Source: Candidatus Binatia bacterium (GTDB lineage Bacteria; Desulfobacterota; Binatia; UBA12015). Taken from it: 64,000 nt of DNA. The position numbers and the translations under genes are program-made. Numbering within the stretch: the stretch's first letter is position 1; the number at the start of each line of letters is the position of its first letter. Shown here piece after piece: positions 22,451-31,145 of this stretch. The stretch is from assembly GCA_029243485.1 (NCBI GenBank), contig JAQWRY010000056.1, positions 21,842-85,841 of the forward strand, read 5' to 3'. The notes beneath the pieces were generated by a model. That model was given only the letters and a program-made list of their open reading frames with translations. It ran no database searches and was not told where the DNA came from.

Positions 22451-24739
22451 CTAGTCCCACCACTGCGCGACACTGAAGGCTAACTCGCGCGGATCGTCGC
22501 TGTTTCCGGTTTCGGCGGGTAGCCACGTCCGGTTTGCTTCGAACCGAAGTATCTTGCCCTCTGTCGGGTGCCGGGGGACGGAGATTTCGTGCCACTCGTG
22601 GTCGGGCAACTCGAGGAGTACGTAGATCCCAGCGGAGCCGATGCGGACCTCGAGCGGGTCGGAAGCAACGTTCGGGGCGAAGGTCCTCAGCCGGAGAGGA
22701 ACGGACCCTAGGCCATGGCCCAGGGTCACGATGCCCTCGCGGCCGAGGGTCGAGCGAAACCAGGTCATGCCATCGCTTTCTGGCCGGTCGAAGCCGAAGA
22801 ACTCGCCGCCCCGGATCGGAGCCAGCTGCATCCCCGACACCCGCATGCTGAGCAGTCGCGGGTCGCGCTGCGTGGGGCGGTGCAAGAACGGGCGGATGGC
22901 GCGTCTGGGACGAAGTACCACGCGGCGGTTCTCTCCGTTCTCAGTAGGCTCGAGCGGGAACGCGAAGCTCGTGACGTCGGGGTTTACGACCAGCGGCTCG
23001 CGCACAGTGGTGTCGTCGATGCGCCAGTCGATCGTCAGCGGGCGCTCCAGGTCGAACCCGAGGGGCACGTCGGCGAGATCGAACTTCAGGATGCCGCCCG
23101 CGCCCGAGAGCTCGACGCCGCAGGCGTCGTAGCACCACCGCCACGCGGTCCCGCCGCCTTCCTCGAGATAGTGCATCCCGAACTCCCGGTCGTTCGGCGT
23201 GGGAGGAAATGGCGGACCTGCGAGACGCACCATCGCTGCCAGCACGCCCACCGTCGCCGCGAACAGGAGCAATGCGCCGTGGCGCTCCCGCTTTGCGCCG
23301 GCGGCAGCCGGCACCGACGCGAGGACACCGAGCCCGCACCACACGTAGAGCTCCACAACTCGAACGTAGAAGACGTACTGGACGAGCCCTATCACCGAGA
23401 CGACGAGAATAAACGGAAATCCGACCCGGGGTTTCCTCGACGCCGCCATCGCGGCGGCACCCAGGAGGAGGAAGTAGGCAGCGAGCCCGAGAGAGCCGCG
23501 CTCGGCGAGGATCATGAGGTAGGTGTTGTGCGCCGACCCGTGCATGCTCATGTACCCCGGCGCGTCGCGTACGACGTAGTCGGGGTACAGCCAGCTGTAC
23601 GTGCCGAGGCCCTGTCCAAGGATCAGACGTTCTCGTGCCATCGCCATCGTTGGCGTCCAGTAGTTCGATCGATTCGAAAGGTCGGACAGGAGAAGGCCGG
23701 CTCGTGTCCGCGCGGGCGGGCTCACCGCGAGCACGCTGCCGATCAGGAGCGCGACGGTGAGCCCTGCGGCGGCGACCATCTTGGGCCTCCGGCGAACCTC
23801 GAAGCTGGCGAGCGCGAGCGCAGCAAGCGCGGCGGTGATCCACGCCGCTCGCTGCAGCGTGAACAGGATCGCAACCAGGCCGAGGAACAACGCCGTGGTC
23901 CCCAGAGCGCGGTCCCCGGCACGCTCGGTGCGCAGGAGGAGGACCGGCCACGGCAAGGCGGTGAGCAACAGTTCCGCCATCCACGACGGGTGGTCGAAGA
24001 AAGAGTGCATCCGTTCGGCGTACAGCGGGCTGATCGGCCGGAACGCGGCAAGTGAGATCCATCCGAGCCGCTCCGCAATACCGGCACCGGCCGTGAGGAG
24101 TATCAGTACGGCGCTCACGCGCGCGAAGCGCTGTGCCCCCGCCTTCCCTTGGAAGACGCAGAGCGCCAGCAGGAAGGCCCCCGTCGCACTCAAGAGGTGA
24201 AGCGCTTTGGTCAGGGGATAGGCCGAGACGTACTCGTTGGCGAGCAGTAAAAAGCGCGTGACGAGGGCCAGGTCGGCGAGGTTGCCGACCGGCGGGTGAT
24301 ACCGAGTGGGCAGGAGCGACGCGAGCGAGAGCGCGAGGAACAATGCGGCGGCAGGTCCGACCAGCCCGGCGGACGGCAGCGGCGTGCGACGGATCGCGCG
24401 GCTGAGGGACCACGCCCCGAGTCCGGAGAACAAGGCCGCGTCCAGGAAGGGGAGGCGAGGGCCGCCGGGCCCGGTGCCGAAGAGCGGTAGTGACACGATG
24501 AGCAGGCATGCAAACCAGGCCGGGTGAACGACGGCGAGAAGGGCGACGAGCCCGACGGCAATTCGCGCGGGGAGGTCTTCGGCCGAAGCAAAGGCGCTGG
24601 CCACGAGGATTCCGACGGCGCCGAGCACGGCGAAGAGTGTGTTCGCGGCGGCGGACGGGTGGCCCGCCGGCGCCCATACGTAGCTCGTTTCCTGTGGGTC
24701 CCGTGCGCGAGGGGTTGCTTGGCCGTGAACCGGGTTCAC
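22451..24739 (-). CDS. O-antigen ligase / Wzy-polymerase-like membrane protein
   Basis: About 762 residues if GTG 24739 is the start; the frame extends further upstream but that part has no hydrophobic pattern and overlaps the divergent gene's leader. Some eleven transmembrane segments occupy the first two-thirds (for example FAVLGAVGILVASAFASA, LPWPVLLLRTE, AAGLTVALLIGSVLAV). The O-antigen-ligase signature region is present: LILGQGLGTYSWLYPDYVV and MHGSAHNTYLMILAERG, with the conserved HNxxL and the periplasmic loop. A soluble beta-rich C-terminal domain (about 200 residues, GGILKFDLADVPLGFD onward) follows, probably periplasmic. Members join or polymerise glycans onto lipid carriers; the glycan is unknown. 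Confidence 0.8.
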   Translation of the reverse strand: MNPVHGQATPRARDPQETSYVWAPAGHPSAAANTLFAVLGAVGILVASAFASAEDLPARIAVGLVALLAVVHPAWFACLLIVSLPLFGTGPGGPRLPFLDAALFSGLGAWSLSRAIRRTPLPSAGLVGPAAALFLALSLASLLPTRYHPPVGNLADLALVTRFLLLANEYVSAYPLTKALHLLSATGAFLLALCVFQGKAGAQRFARVSAVLILLTAGAGIAERLGWISLAAFRPISPLYAERMHSFFDHPSWMAELLLTALPWPVLLLRTERAGDRALGTTALFLGLVAILFTLQRAAWITAALAALALASFEVRRRPKMVAAAGLTVALLIGSVLAVSPPARTRAGLLLSDLSNRSNYWTPTMAMARERLILGQGLGTYSWLYPDYVVRDAPGYMSMHGSAHNTYLMILAERGSLGLAAYFLLLGAAAMAASRKPRVGFPFILVVSVIGLVQYVFYVRVVELYVWCGLGVLASVPAAAGAKRERHGALLLFAATVGVLAAMVRLAGPPFPPTPNDREFGMHYLEEGGGTAWRWCYDACGVELSGAGGILKFDLADVPLGFDLERPLTIDWRIDDTTVREPLVVNPDVTSFAFPLEPTENGENRRVVLRPRRAIRPFLHRPTQRDPRLLSMRVSGMQLAPIRGGEFFGFDRPESDGMTWFRSTLGREGIVTLGHGLGSVPLRLRTFAPNVASDPLEVRIGSAGIYVLLELPDHEWHEISVPRHPTEGKILRFEANRTWLPAETGNSDDPRELAFSVAQWWD

Positions 24740-24941
24740 TTCGCGTTCATACCTCAATCGGAGCCATCCCCAAGCGGTTGTCGCTCGCAATTGGCGGAAA
24801 GGCTCGGAGACGCGGTCTCGGGGACGGGAGCTTCTGCTGATTTCGGCCGGGTGCTCGTGATTGAGGCAAGCCGTCTGGGATTTCTCGGTTGACGCCCGCT
24901 CCGGCTCGCCGGTAGCGTTGGGTTCCACCGCGAGGACTTCG

Positions 24942-26468
24942 ATGATCCGACTCCGCCTCTCCCTGCTCGTCGTTGCGGTCGGGCTGCTTCTCTCCGCAGC
25001 GCCCGATGCGTCGGGGTTCGTCTTCACGGCGACACGTAAGAAGGTCACCAACATCGCCGATCACTTCACTCGGCACCCGGCCCCGGACAAGAAGGCGAAG
25101 AAGGTCGTCTTCTTGTCGCGCGCGGGCCACGAGGGGGTGTTGCCGCCCTTCGAGTTCGAGGACACGTTCGACTTCGACGGCAGCGGGAACGACTTCGCTT
25201 CGGGCTCGCCACCGAGCCCGGCTTGCCCCACCTGCGCGGACGTCGCCGATATCGACAACCCGACGAACGTCTACCTCTGGACGAAGTCCTCGAACGAGGT
25301 TTCCCAGCTCACGTTCTCCGAGTCGGGGGGCGACGGCGCGAACCGGTGGCCGGAGATCGACTCTCGTGGCGACTGGGTTGCCTGGGATTCCGACCGGGAC
25401 CACGTACCGGGGGCGCCCGGCAACGCGGATGCGAACGGCGAGATTTTCCTCGCCCGCGTCTCGACCGGGACGATCACTCAGGTCACCGACACGATCGGCG
25501 GCGGGGCCGACGCCAATCGGCGGGTCGCGATTGGAGACAAGGGCGACGTGCTCGTGTTCGAGTCGACGCGCGATTTTGCCTCGGTGCCCTCGTGCTCGAT
25601 GCCGGACGAAACGACGTCTTGTGCAAACGCCGATGGGAACGCGGAGATCATGGTTTACGAACCCGAAGGGGCCCGGCTCATGCAGCTGACGGCCACCACC
25701 GGCGACACGGCCGGCGTTGCTAACATCCGCGCGCGGGTCAGTGTGGACGGGCGGTTCGTGGTCTTCCAGTCCACGCGGGATCCGGGGGCCACGCCGGCGG
25801 CCGGTACGATCTGCACAGGTCTCGACGACGTTTCGGCATGCGCGAACGTCGATGGAAGCTCGGAGATCTTTCTCTACGACCGGAAGGACCGGGATCTCAC
25901 TCAGGTGACGTCGACCGGTGCGGGGCTCTGCGGGGGCGAGGACGCAAATCAGCGGGCCGACGTCAGCAAGAAGGGCAAGTACGTCGTTTTCCAGTCGAAG
26001 TGCGAGGATGAACTCAACGCCGGCGGATGTGGTGCGTGCGACGCGAACAATGAGATCTTCGTGGTCGCGAGGAAGAAGCAGGAGATCCACCAGGTCACGC
26101 TGTCGGACGCCGGACGCAATCGCTTCCCGCGCATCGCGAGCACCGGCGCCTACATCGCTTTCCAGTCGGATCGTTCATACGTGGGTGAGAACGTCGCTCA
26201 TGAGGACGCGCTCTATCTTCTACGTCGCAGCAGCCTCGCCGCATCGGGCTTCCTGACGAGCCGAACGCAACTGCTCGAGGATGCGATTCTGTCGGGCGGG
26301 GGGACCCTCCAGAATCCGGTGGCCCGGGTCACGGTGCCGAATTTCACCGGTGGTTTCGATACCGACATCGATCGCATCGGGCTCAGCGGCAACGGGCAGT
26401 TCCTTCTTTTTCACAACGGCAAGGACGTCACGAATCAGGAGACCTGGCTCGTCGATCGCAAGAAGTAG
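24942..26468 (+). CDS. Secreted TolB-like beta-propeller protein
   Basis: A 508-residue exported protein starting at ATG 24942 with a signal peptide (LRLSLLVVAVGLLLSAAPDASG). At least five propeller blades of the PD40/TolB type can be seen by their repeated strand: VAWDSDRDHV, VLVFESTRDFA, VVFQSTRDPG, VVFQSKCEDE, IAFQSDRSYV, each followed by an N-x-E-I-F-L-type strand such as GSSEIFLYDRKDR and NNEIFVVARKK. Such propellers usually mediate protein or glycan binding in the periplasm. Cys pairs in the loops (PACPTCADV, GGCGACDAN) may form disulphides. No neighbour explains its role. It is divergent from the O-antigen-ligase-like gene. Confidence 0.8.
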   Translation: MIRLRLSLLVVAVGLLLSAAPDASGFVFTATRKKVTNIADHFTRHPAPDKKAKKVVFLSRAGHEGVLPPFEFEDTFDFDGSGNDFASGSPPSPACPTCADVADIDNPTNVYLWTKSSNEVSQLTFSESGGDGANRWPEIDSRGDWVAWDSDRDHVPGAPGNADANGEIFLARVSTGTITQVTDTIGGGADANRRVAIGDKGDVLVFESTRDFASVPSCSMPDETTSCANADGNAEIMVYEPEGARLMQLTATTGDTAGVANIRARVSVDGRFVVFQSTRDPGATPAAGTICTGLDDVSACANVDGSSEIFLYDRKDRDLTQVTSTGAGLCGGEDANQRADVSKKGKYVVFQSKCEDELNAGGCGACDANNEIFVVARKKQEIHQVTLSDAGRNRFPRIASTGAYIAFQSDRSYVGENVAHEDALYLLRRSSLAASGFLTSRTQLLEDAILSGGGTLQNPVARVTVPNFTGGFDTDIDRIGLSGNGQFLLFHNGKDVTNQETWLVDRKK

Positions 26469-26642
26469 CCCGCGAAGGCCCGAAAGTAGTTCGGTGCCCG
26501 GAGGCGGTCAGGGTGCTACACACAGCGGCAGGCCATTCTCGTTCCGTGGGGTCCGCATTTCGAACGCCCGGGTTGTGGAACTCGATGTCCTGGATCACGC
26601 CGAGAGACGGATCTCGGTGAGCTGAAGGAAGGACGTGCCGGA

Positions 26643-26888
26643 ATGGAAGTCCCACCGCGGGACGATTGGGACGCGATCCCGCAGAGCAAACGCCGCCAAG
26701 CGGCGTTGCAGCCGGGGGATGCGGAAGACCGCACCTTCGGGTGTCGAGCCTCGAACCCCGAGGTCTGCGGCAAGCATCGGATGCCTTCGGTGTGCGCGTT
26801 CGTCCGGGAGGACGGAATGTGTCTGGCGCCGCCTCGCAGTTGGGCGAAGCTCTATCCGAAGTTGCTCGCTCGCGAGCAGGACTCGTAG
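26643..26888 (+). CDS. Small four-cysteine protein
   Basis: An 81-residue protein from ATG 26643. A hydrophilic N-terminus (PPRDDWDAIPQSKRRQ) leads to a compact four-Cys block: TFGCRASNPEVCGKHRM, PSVCAFVREDG, MCLAPPRSW. The even spacing of four Cys with a central His suggests metal binding or disulphides. Composition and frame usage look coding and a strong hairpin lies 43 bases after the stop, which supports a real gene. I do not recognise the family. Confidence 0.55.
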   Translation: MEVPPRDDWDAIPQSKRRQAALQPGDAEDRTFGCRASNPEVCGKHRMPSVCAFVREDGMCLAPPRSWAKLYPKLLAREQDS

Positions 26889-26930
26889 AGGGCCTTTCGA
26901 CCGGCTACGAGCGTTTTAAGAGCACCCCGG

Positions 26931-26961
26931 GGGGCGTCGCCGGGGTTGCCGGCGACGCCCC
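26931..26961. terminator. Strong hairpin between convergent genes
   Basis: A perfect 13-base-pair stem (GGGGCGTCGCCGG, 26931-26943, with its complement at 26949-26961) closes a 5-base loop. It lies between the ends of the small four-Cys gene (+) and the cold-shock gene (-), about 24 bases beyond the latter. T-rich bases follow on the + side (TTGCTTTTAC). It probably ends transcription from both sides. Confidence 0.7.
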
Positions 26962-26984
26962 TAGGGCTCGTTGCTTTTACTGAT

Positions 26985-27191
26985 TTAGAGGGTGACGACG
27001 TTCTCAGCCGCCGGGCCCTTCTGCCCGTCAACGACGTCGAACTCGACCTTGGCGCCTTCTGCGAGGGACTTGAAGCCCTCACCCTGAATCGCGCTGTGAT
27101 GGCAGAAGACATCCTTCTCGCCGTCGTCGCGCGTGATGAAGCCGAAGCCCTTGTCGTCGTTGAACCACTTAACCGTTCCTGTCGTACGCAT
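26985..27191 (-). CDS. Cold-shock protein, CspA family
   Basis: A 68-residue single cold-shock domain, the normal size. It has [16 protein letters not shown] with RNP1 (KGFGFI) and an RNP2-like DVFCHHSAI (Cys-His-His where most have Val-His-His). The C-terminal GPAAENV ending is also typical. The family binds single-stranded RNA and DNA and melts RNA structure. The leader of roughly 200 bases upstream on the minus strand, with GGGAG before the ATG, is long enough for the usual thermoregulated 5' UTR, but I cannot show a fold. A strong hairpin follows. Confidence 0.95.
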   Translation of the reverse strand: MRTTGTVKWFNDDKGFGFITRDDGEKDVFCHHSAIQGEGFKSLAEGAKVEFDVVDGQKGPAAENVVTL

Positions 27192-27532
27192 GCCGTACTC
27201 CCTTTACTGTTCGAATCGTCGGGATGCGGCGTTGCGTTTCACGCTAATCATCCTTGCCGACTACTCTCTGTTCCGGGACACCCGCCCGGTTCGGTCGCGC
27301 CCCAACTTCTGAGCGCGGTTAACAGCGATCACTGTGACCACTGGCATACTTCGTAGAGCAAGCCGTGCGGCGAGTCCAGAGAGGGCTTTCCTGATTTTCC
27401 ACGTCTTTCCACTTGCTCTTCGGGGGCATGAGCCTGCCGGATGGGCCAAAAAGCCGTCGGCCCGGGCCCGCCCGGCTTGGTAGCCCCCGAAGGGGCCGGG
27501 GGCGAAAACGCTCCTCTTTACAGGGGAATTCC
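27192..27532. promoter_or_regulatory. Divergent leader region between csp and YVTN gene
   Basis: No gene is seen. The left part is the leader of the cold-shock gene (minus strand). The right part, 27420-27532, holds GC-rich self-complementary runs (around 27460-27505) ahead of the truncated propeller gene. I cannot point to a convincing -35/-10 pair in either direction. Confidence 0.4.
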
Positions 27533-28054
27533 ATGGTTCGACCGGCTATTCGACTCCAAAATCCGGGATCTGCGGGGCTACTCGGCCTCTTTTTCAGCCT
27601 TCTCGTGGGGGTGCTCGGGGCGTCGCCGCCGGCCCTGTGGGGGCAGTCGGCGCCAAATTCTTTCGTGAATTTTGAGAGCGGCCACACCCGCCCGCTCGCC
27701 CTTTCGCCCGATGGGGCACGCCTCTTCGCGGTCAATACCCCGGACAACCGGTTGTCGATCTTCGATGTCACGACGACGGGATTGACCCTCGTCGGTGAGG
27801 TCCAGGTCGGCCTCGACCCCGTTGCCGCCCCAACGAGCACTGAGGTCTGGGTCGTGAACCACCTGTCCGACACCGTGAGCATCGTGACGATCAACGGCGG
27901 GGATCCGATGCTGTCCGAAGTGACGAACACGCTCCTCACGTGTGACGAGCCGCGCGACATCGTGTTTGGCGGCGGCGACCGCGCGTTCATCACGACGGCG
28001 CGACGCGGGCAGAACTGTCCCGTAGCGCCGAGCTACGACACCGAGGGCGCGTAG
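27533..28054 (+). pseudogene. YVTN beta-propeller protein, truncated
   Basis: ATG 27533 opens an exported protein ([20 protein letters not shown]) with the first blades of a YVTN-type propeller: [82 protein letters not shown]. The frame stops at 28054 after 173 residues, far short of the several hundred residues these proteins need to close a propeller. A full-length relative (about 1045 residues with cytochrome motifs) lies at 60788. I infer that the 3' part was deleted, joining the stub to the next gene's leader. A short stub could be expressed but should not fold as a propeller. Confidence 0.7.
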
Positions 28055-28209
28055 CGATCGGCACGGACATGGATGCGAACTACAAACCCGTCGTCCAGGT
28101 GATGGGCGGGAACTTTCTTCGCCTGTTTCGCCAGATCTGCGGCTGGGCCGGGCGGGGCCTCGACAGCCTTGAAAACCAGTGCTTTCGTTGGGTCAAGGAG
28201 GAGGCACCG

Positions 28210-28488
28210 ATGACCCGAGTCCGTTCCCTGGAAGGCCGTGAGGCCGCCGTCGCCGCGAGGATCATTCAGTTCTTGCTGCGGATGAACGTCGGCAAGGAAA
28301 TCAAGCCCGTAAAGGTGCAGGCCCACTCGACTCGAATGATGGTCGGGAACTTCGTCGCGAACGCGATCATGGGCACGAGTCGGACGACCGTGGGCAATGA
28401 CATTCGAGAGCTCGCGAAGAGCAATCGGCCGCTCCGCGTCGATCCCAACGGTTTCTGCCCCCTGCCCATCCCGGAAGTGAAGGACTGA
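28210..28488 (+). CDS. Carboxymuconolactone decarboxylase/AhpD-like protein with the middle deleted
   Basis: ATG 28210 follows an excellent ribosome site (AAGGAGGAGG). The first ~60 residues (VRSLEGREAAVAARIIQFLL, KPVKVQAHSTRMMVGNFV, NDIRELAK) match the N-terminal half of CMD/AhpD-like proteins. Where intact members continue into V-x-x-x-x-x-C-P-x-C with the redox active site, this one jumps in frame to NRPLRVDPNGFCPLPIPE, which looks like the family's C-terminal end. It is 92 residues long against a usual ~180, and the CxxC is absent. It is probably inactive. The frame also extends upstream to 28069, but that part is unrelated. Confidence 0.6.
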   Translation: MTRVRSLEGREAAVAARIIQFLLRMNVGKEIKPVKVQAHSTRMMVGNFVANAIMGTSRTTVGNDIRELAKSNRPLRVDPNGFCPLPIPEVKD

Positions 28489-28492
28489 TCTC

Positions 28493-28951
28493 ATGCCGAG
28501 CATGGACACGGTCGACAGCATGGTCATCAGGGCACCGGCGGCGGAGCTCTTCGACATCGTTCTGGATTATCCGCGGATGAGGGAGTGGTATCCGCGGTAT
28601 CGGATCGACGTGATCGGTGGGGGCGCGGTGGAGCCCGGAGCGCGGCTCCGCCACGAGTTGTCGCCGAAGGGTTCGCCGGTGAAGTCTCGGTTCACGCGCA
28701 CGATTCAGAAGATTGACCGACCCACGTCGATCGAAGAGACGTACGATGACGGTGATCTCGTCGGGGCGGGCCGCTGGGTCTTCGAAGAGGTGGGCGCGGA
28801 TGAGACGCGGGTGTCGTTCTACTGCAAGGTCCGGTCGAACCGCTGGCTCATGCACGTCGGCTTCCTGCTCGGGGGAGAGCGCGGGCACAACATGGTCTAC
28901 CAGCAGATCCTTGCGGCCCTGAAGGCCAAGGTAGAAGGCGCGGCGGCCTAG
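28493..28951 (+). CDS. SRPBCC (START-like) domain protein
   Basis: A 152-residue protein of the SRPBCC superfamily (polyketide cyclase/dehydrase and lipid-transport type). The hallmark opening is present: SMVIRAPAAELFDIVLDYPR followed by MREWYPRY, then strand pairs (FTRTIQKID, EETYDDGDLVGAGRWVFEE, RVSFYCKVRSN) and the long C-terminal helix GHNMVYQQILAALKAKVEG. These proteins enclose a hydrophobic ligand. AAGGA precedes ATG 28493, and the gene starts four bases after the CMD-like gene, so they form one operon. The ligand is unknown. Confidence 0.8.
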   Translation: MPSMDTVDSMVIRAPAAELFDIVLDYPRMREWYPRYRIDVIGGGAVEPGARLRHELSPKGSPVKSRFTRTIQKIDRPTSIEETYDDGDLVGAGRWVFEEVGADETRVSFYCKVRSNRWLMHVGFLLGGERGHNMVYQQILAALKAKVEGAAA

Positions 28952-29250
28952 TCCGAGCCCGGCGTCGTTTCGGGGCAGGCGACGAGGAGTTCTTCGAGAC
29001 TGGGCTTCGACGCGAAGCACTCCGACTTGCACGTCTCGGCGTCTTCTCCCCACAGAAGCGGGTGTGCCATGCAGCCGAGGTAGTGCATGCCGCTGCCGGC
29101 AGAGAAGTCGTCGCGCGCCGGCGCGCCGGGTCGTCGATCGTGCTGTCCGCGTGCCCCAGGCTGGTTCCGAATACGGGCGTGCCGCCCGCATCGTTCGTCC
29201 ATGCGACGACGTGGGGTTCGCCGTGGCGCGGGCGATCTCCATGGGGTGCT
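28948..29250 (-). pseudogene. ThuA-like protein remnant (C-terminal end)
   Basis: Three minus-strand frames carry pieces of one protein. Near 29250 one reads HETHEHQHPMEIARAT; the next frame gives EPHVVAWTNDAGGTPVFGTS then LGHADSTIDDPA; the last gives SGMHYLGCMAHPLLWGED and ends at 28948. The middle piece has the W-T-N ... V-F-x-T-S-L-G-H strand seen near the end of ThuA-like proteins. Two frameshifts separate the pieces and the first ~200 residues of such a protein are missing, so this is a relic. It overlaps the stop of the SRPBCC gene tail to tail by four bases. Confidence 0.5.
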
Positions 29251-29490
29251 GGTGCTCGTGGGTCTCATGGCCGCTTCCCTGGCCCTTCCATCTACTCGTA
29301 TCCGGATGAGACACTTGCCCAGGAGCTTCTCGCGATCGTAGTTCTTCCGGCCACGAACCGCCCCTGATTACGAATGCGAAGCAGCTCGGTGTTTTCGATC
29401 ACGCAGCAGGAGGTGACGACATCGGCACTGGTGTGAAGTGTAAAGTGCAGTTCACGTTCTTGCACGACCCGTTGCCCTGAGGGGCCCGGC

Positions 29491-30651
29491 CTACGACTCC
29501 TCCTCGATCACGAACGCCGGCATCCCTTCGAAGTGCATGGCGGCCGAGATCGAAGTGCACTTGCCGGTCTCGGGATCGGGATGCCCATCCGCGATGCGCG
29601 GGATCGCGTGGTAGATCCCAGCGCACATGTAGCCCCGCGTCTCTGCCGCGATGCGTCCGGAGTGGTAGTCGCCGATGTAGTGGTCGTTGTTGACCTTGTA
29701 GAAATTCTCGGTGTCCCAGTAGTAGCCCATGACGCCCTCGAGCCGACCGTCGGGTAAGAGCTTCGCTCGCACCCGCGCATCTCGGAAGAAGAACTCGTCG
29801 TCGATGACCTGCTGCTTCAGGCGGAGTCGGATGTCGATCGGGTCCGTCGTGAGGACCCCGTTCTCGATGCGGCCCTTCGCGGAGGCGCTCGTGTACTTCG
29901 CTTCGTTGTGGACGCGTAGACTCAAATCGCGCAGGACATCGCCCGACGCGCTGAGAGTGACCGGGTCCGCGCTCGAGAAGATGCGGAACTCCACGTTCTC
30001 GTCATTCTGCGGGTCGTCGACGCCCGTGAGCTCGAAGAGGATCGGGAAGCCCTCTTTGATGAAGTTGCCTTCGCGGTACATGCGATCCAGCTGCCCGTCG
30101 GGTTGGTAGCCCTTGGTGCAGCCGAGTAGTCGCCAGTGTTGGTTGTCGATCCCGGTCTCGCCGTCAGGGCTCGTGAAGTCCTTGTGCGCGCATCCGCTGC
30201 CGTCGTCACCACTGGAATCGACGCCGTCGAGGTCGAGTCCCGCCACCGGAATCGAGGCTTTGAACGTCTTGAAGCCGGGATCGGGCTGCGCGGTGGGCTC
30301 GCTGCATGCGTCGGGAGGGAAGAACTTCTGCTGGGCTTCGCTGTACCCGATCTCCTTGATCGCGGCTGCGAACTCCTTGGTGTCCACCTCGTAGTACTCG
30401 GACTCGGAGGGGTTCATGCCGTCGGGGCAATCGGCCGGCTTTGCGTCGGGGAGCTCGTCGTACCATTGGGATACGACAAAGCCGCGGGTTCCGGTCCCTG
30501 TTGCCGCGACGACCGCGGCCGGCTCGGTCGGAGCGGCCGCGGCGGGTGGTGGAGGGTCGTTCTGGGTGGCCGGAGGAGCTGTCGTGGACTCGCAAGCAAA
30601 CAGAAACGCCGTCAGAACCAACCCGTTTTGCCACCAGGATCGAGTGCTCAT
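29491..30651 (-). CDS. Exported lipoprotein of unknown function
   Basis: A 386-residue protein with a lipoprotein signal (GLVLTAFLFAC, lipobox L-F-A-C) and a Pro/Ala-rich linker (PPPPAAAAPTEPAAVV), placing it on the outside of the inner membrane or on the outer membrane. The mature part holds paired Cys (DCPDGMNPSE, PDACSEP, GCAHKDF, LLGCTKG) probably in disulphides and a beta-rich C-terminal half (EFRIFSSADPVTL, DIRLRLKQQVID). I chose ATG 30651 because it starts the signal peptide. No family is recognised. It is divergent from the ankyrin relic. Confidence 0.65.
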   Translation of the reverse strand: MSTRSWWQNGLVLTAFLFACESTTAPPATQNDPPPPAAAAPTEPAAVVAATGTGTRGFVVSQWYDELPDAKPADCPDGMNPSESEYYEVDTKEFAAAIKEIGYSEAQQKFFPPDACSEPTAQPDPGFKTFKASIPVAGLDLDGVDSSGDDGSGCAHKDFTSPDGETGIDNQHWRLLGCTKGYQPDGQLDRMYREGNFIKEGFPILFELTGVDDPQNDENVEFRIFSSADPVTLSASGDVLRDLSLRVHNEAKYTSASAKGRIENGVLTTDPIDIRLRLKQQVIDDEFFFRDARVRAKLLPDGRLEGVMGYYWDTENFYKVNNDHYIGDYHSGRIAAETRGYMCAGIYHAIPRIADGHPDPETGKCTSISAAMHFEGMPAFVIEEES

Positions 30652-30748
30652 TGCATGACCTCCGCAAGGATCCATAGCGCATGTTTGGGCAAAGGTGAAC
30701 GCTTGAAACCACTAGCCATCCGCCGCCCGAGATGATGAAGGAGAATGC

Positions 30749-31135
30749 GTGATCTCGAAGACCCGGATGCTCGATCTGGTGACGAGTCTGCAAGCCGACG
30801 GGGTTGCGACGGCGCTTGCGGAGAACCCGAAACTATTGCGATTCCCTGACGATCGGGGCCGGAACTAGCTGCACCTTTGCCGCGGCTCGAACCCCAGTCG
30901 GAAGCCGTTGGGACGCATCCGGACGGCGGAGGTGCTCTTGGGTGCGGGACTCGGCATCGACGCTGTGGCCTTCCGGGAAGGGAAGTGAAGGCGCCGCCGG
31001 AGTGACGCACGACACTTCGAGATGCTACACGTACATGAGGCCTGCGGGGACATCGCGGATGCGAAGGGGGCGACGCTGGCGCAGATCCTGGGCCGCAAGC
31101 GCTCGGCCGCGTCCCGCAATCTCGACGCTCGCTGA
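30749..31135 (+). pseudogene. Ankyrin-repeat-like protein, broken by two nonsense codons
   Basis: GTG 30749 follows GAAGGAG. One frame, unbroken by shifts, reads MLDLVTSLQADGVATALAEN and LLRFPDDRGRN, then TAG (30866-30868), LHLCRGSNPSRKPLGRIRTA, EVLLGAGLGIDAVAFREGK, then TGA (30986-30988), and later FEMLHVHEACGDIADAKGAT before TGA 31133-31135. In context (RGRN-W-LHL and REGK-W-) both internal stops look like TGG tryptophan codons changed by one G-to-A step. The second repeat region is also shortened. The helix-turn pattern suggests ankyrin repeats. Clearly a pseudogene, and oddly the reading frame itself has survived. Confidence 0.7.
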
Positions 31136-31145
31136 GGAGATGCCA

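Noticed and set aside
28069..28209. Upstream extension of the CMD-like gene as coding
   Set aside because: Residues are unlike the family, and an AAGGAGG site directly before ATG 28210 marks the true start.
30749..31135. Idea that TGA or TAG encodes tryptophan in this organism
   Set aside because: TGA, TAG and TAA all end intact genes here (ALDH with TGA, truD and thiolase with TAG), and the affected genes also carry deletions and frameshifts.
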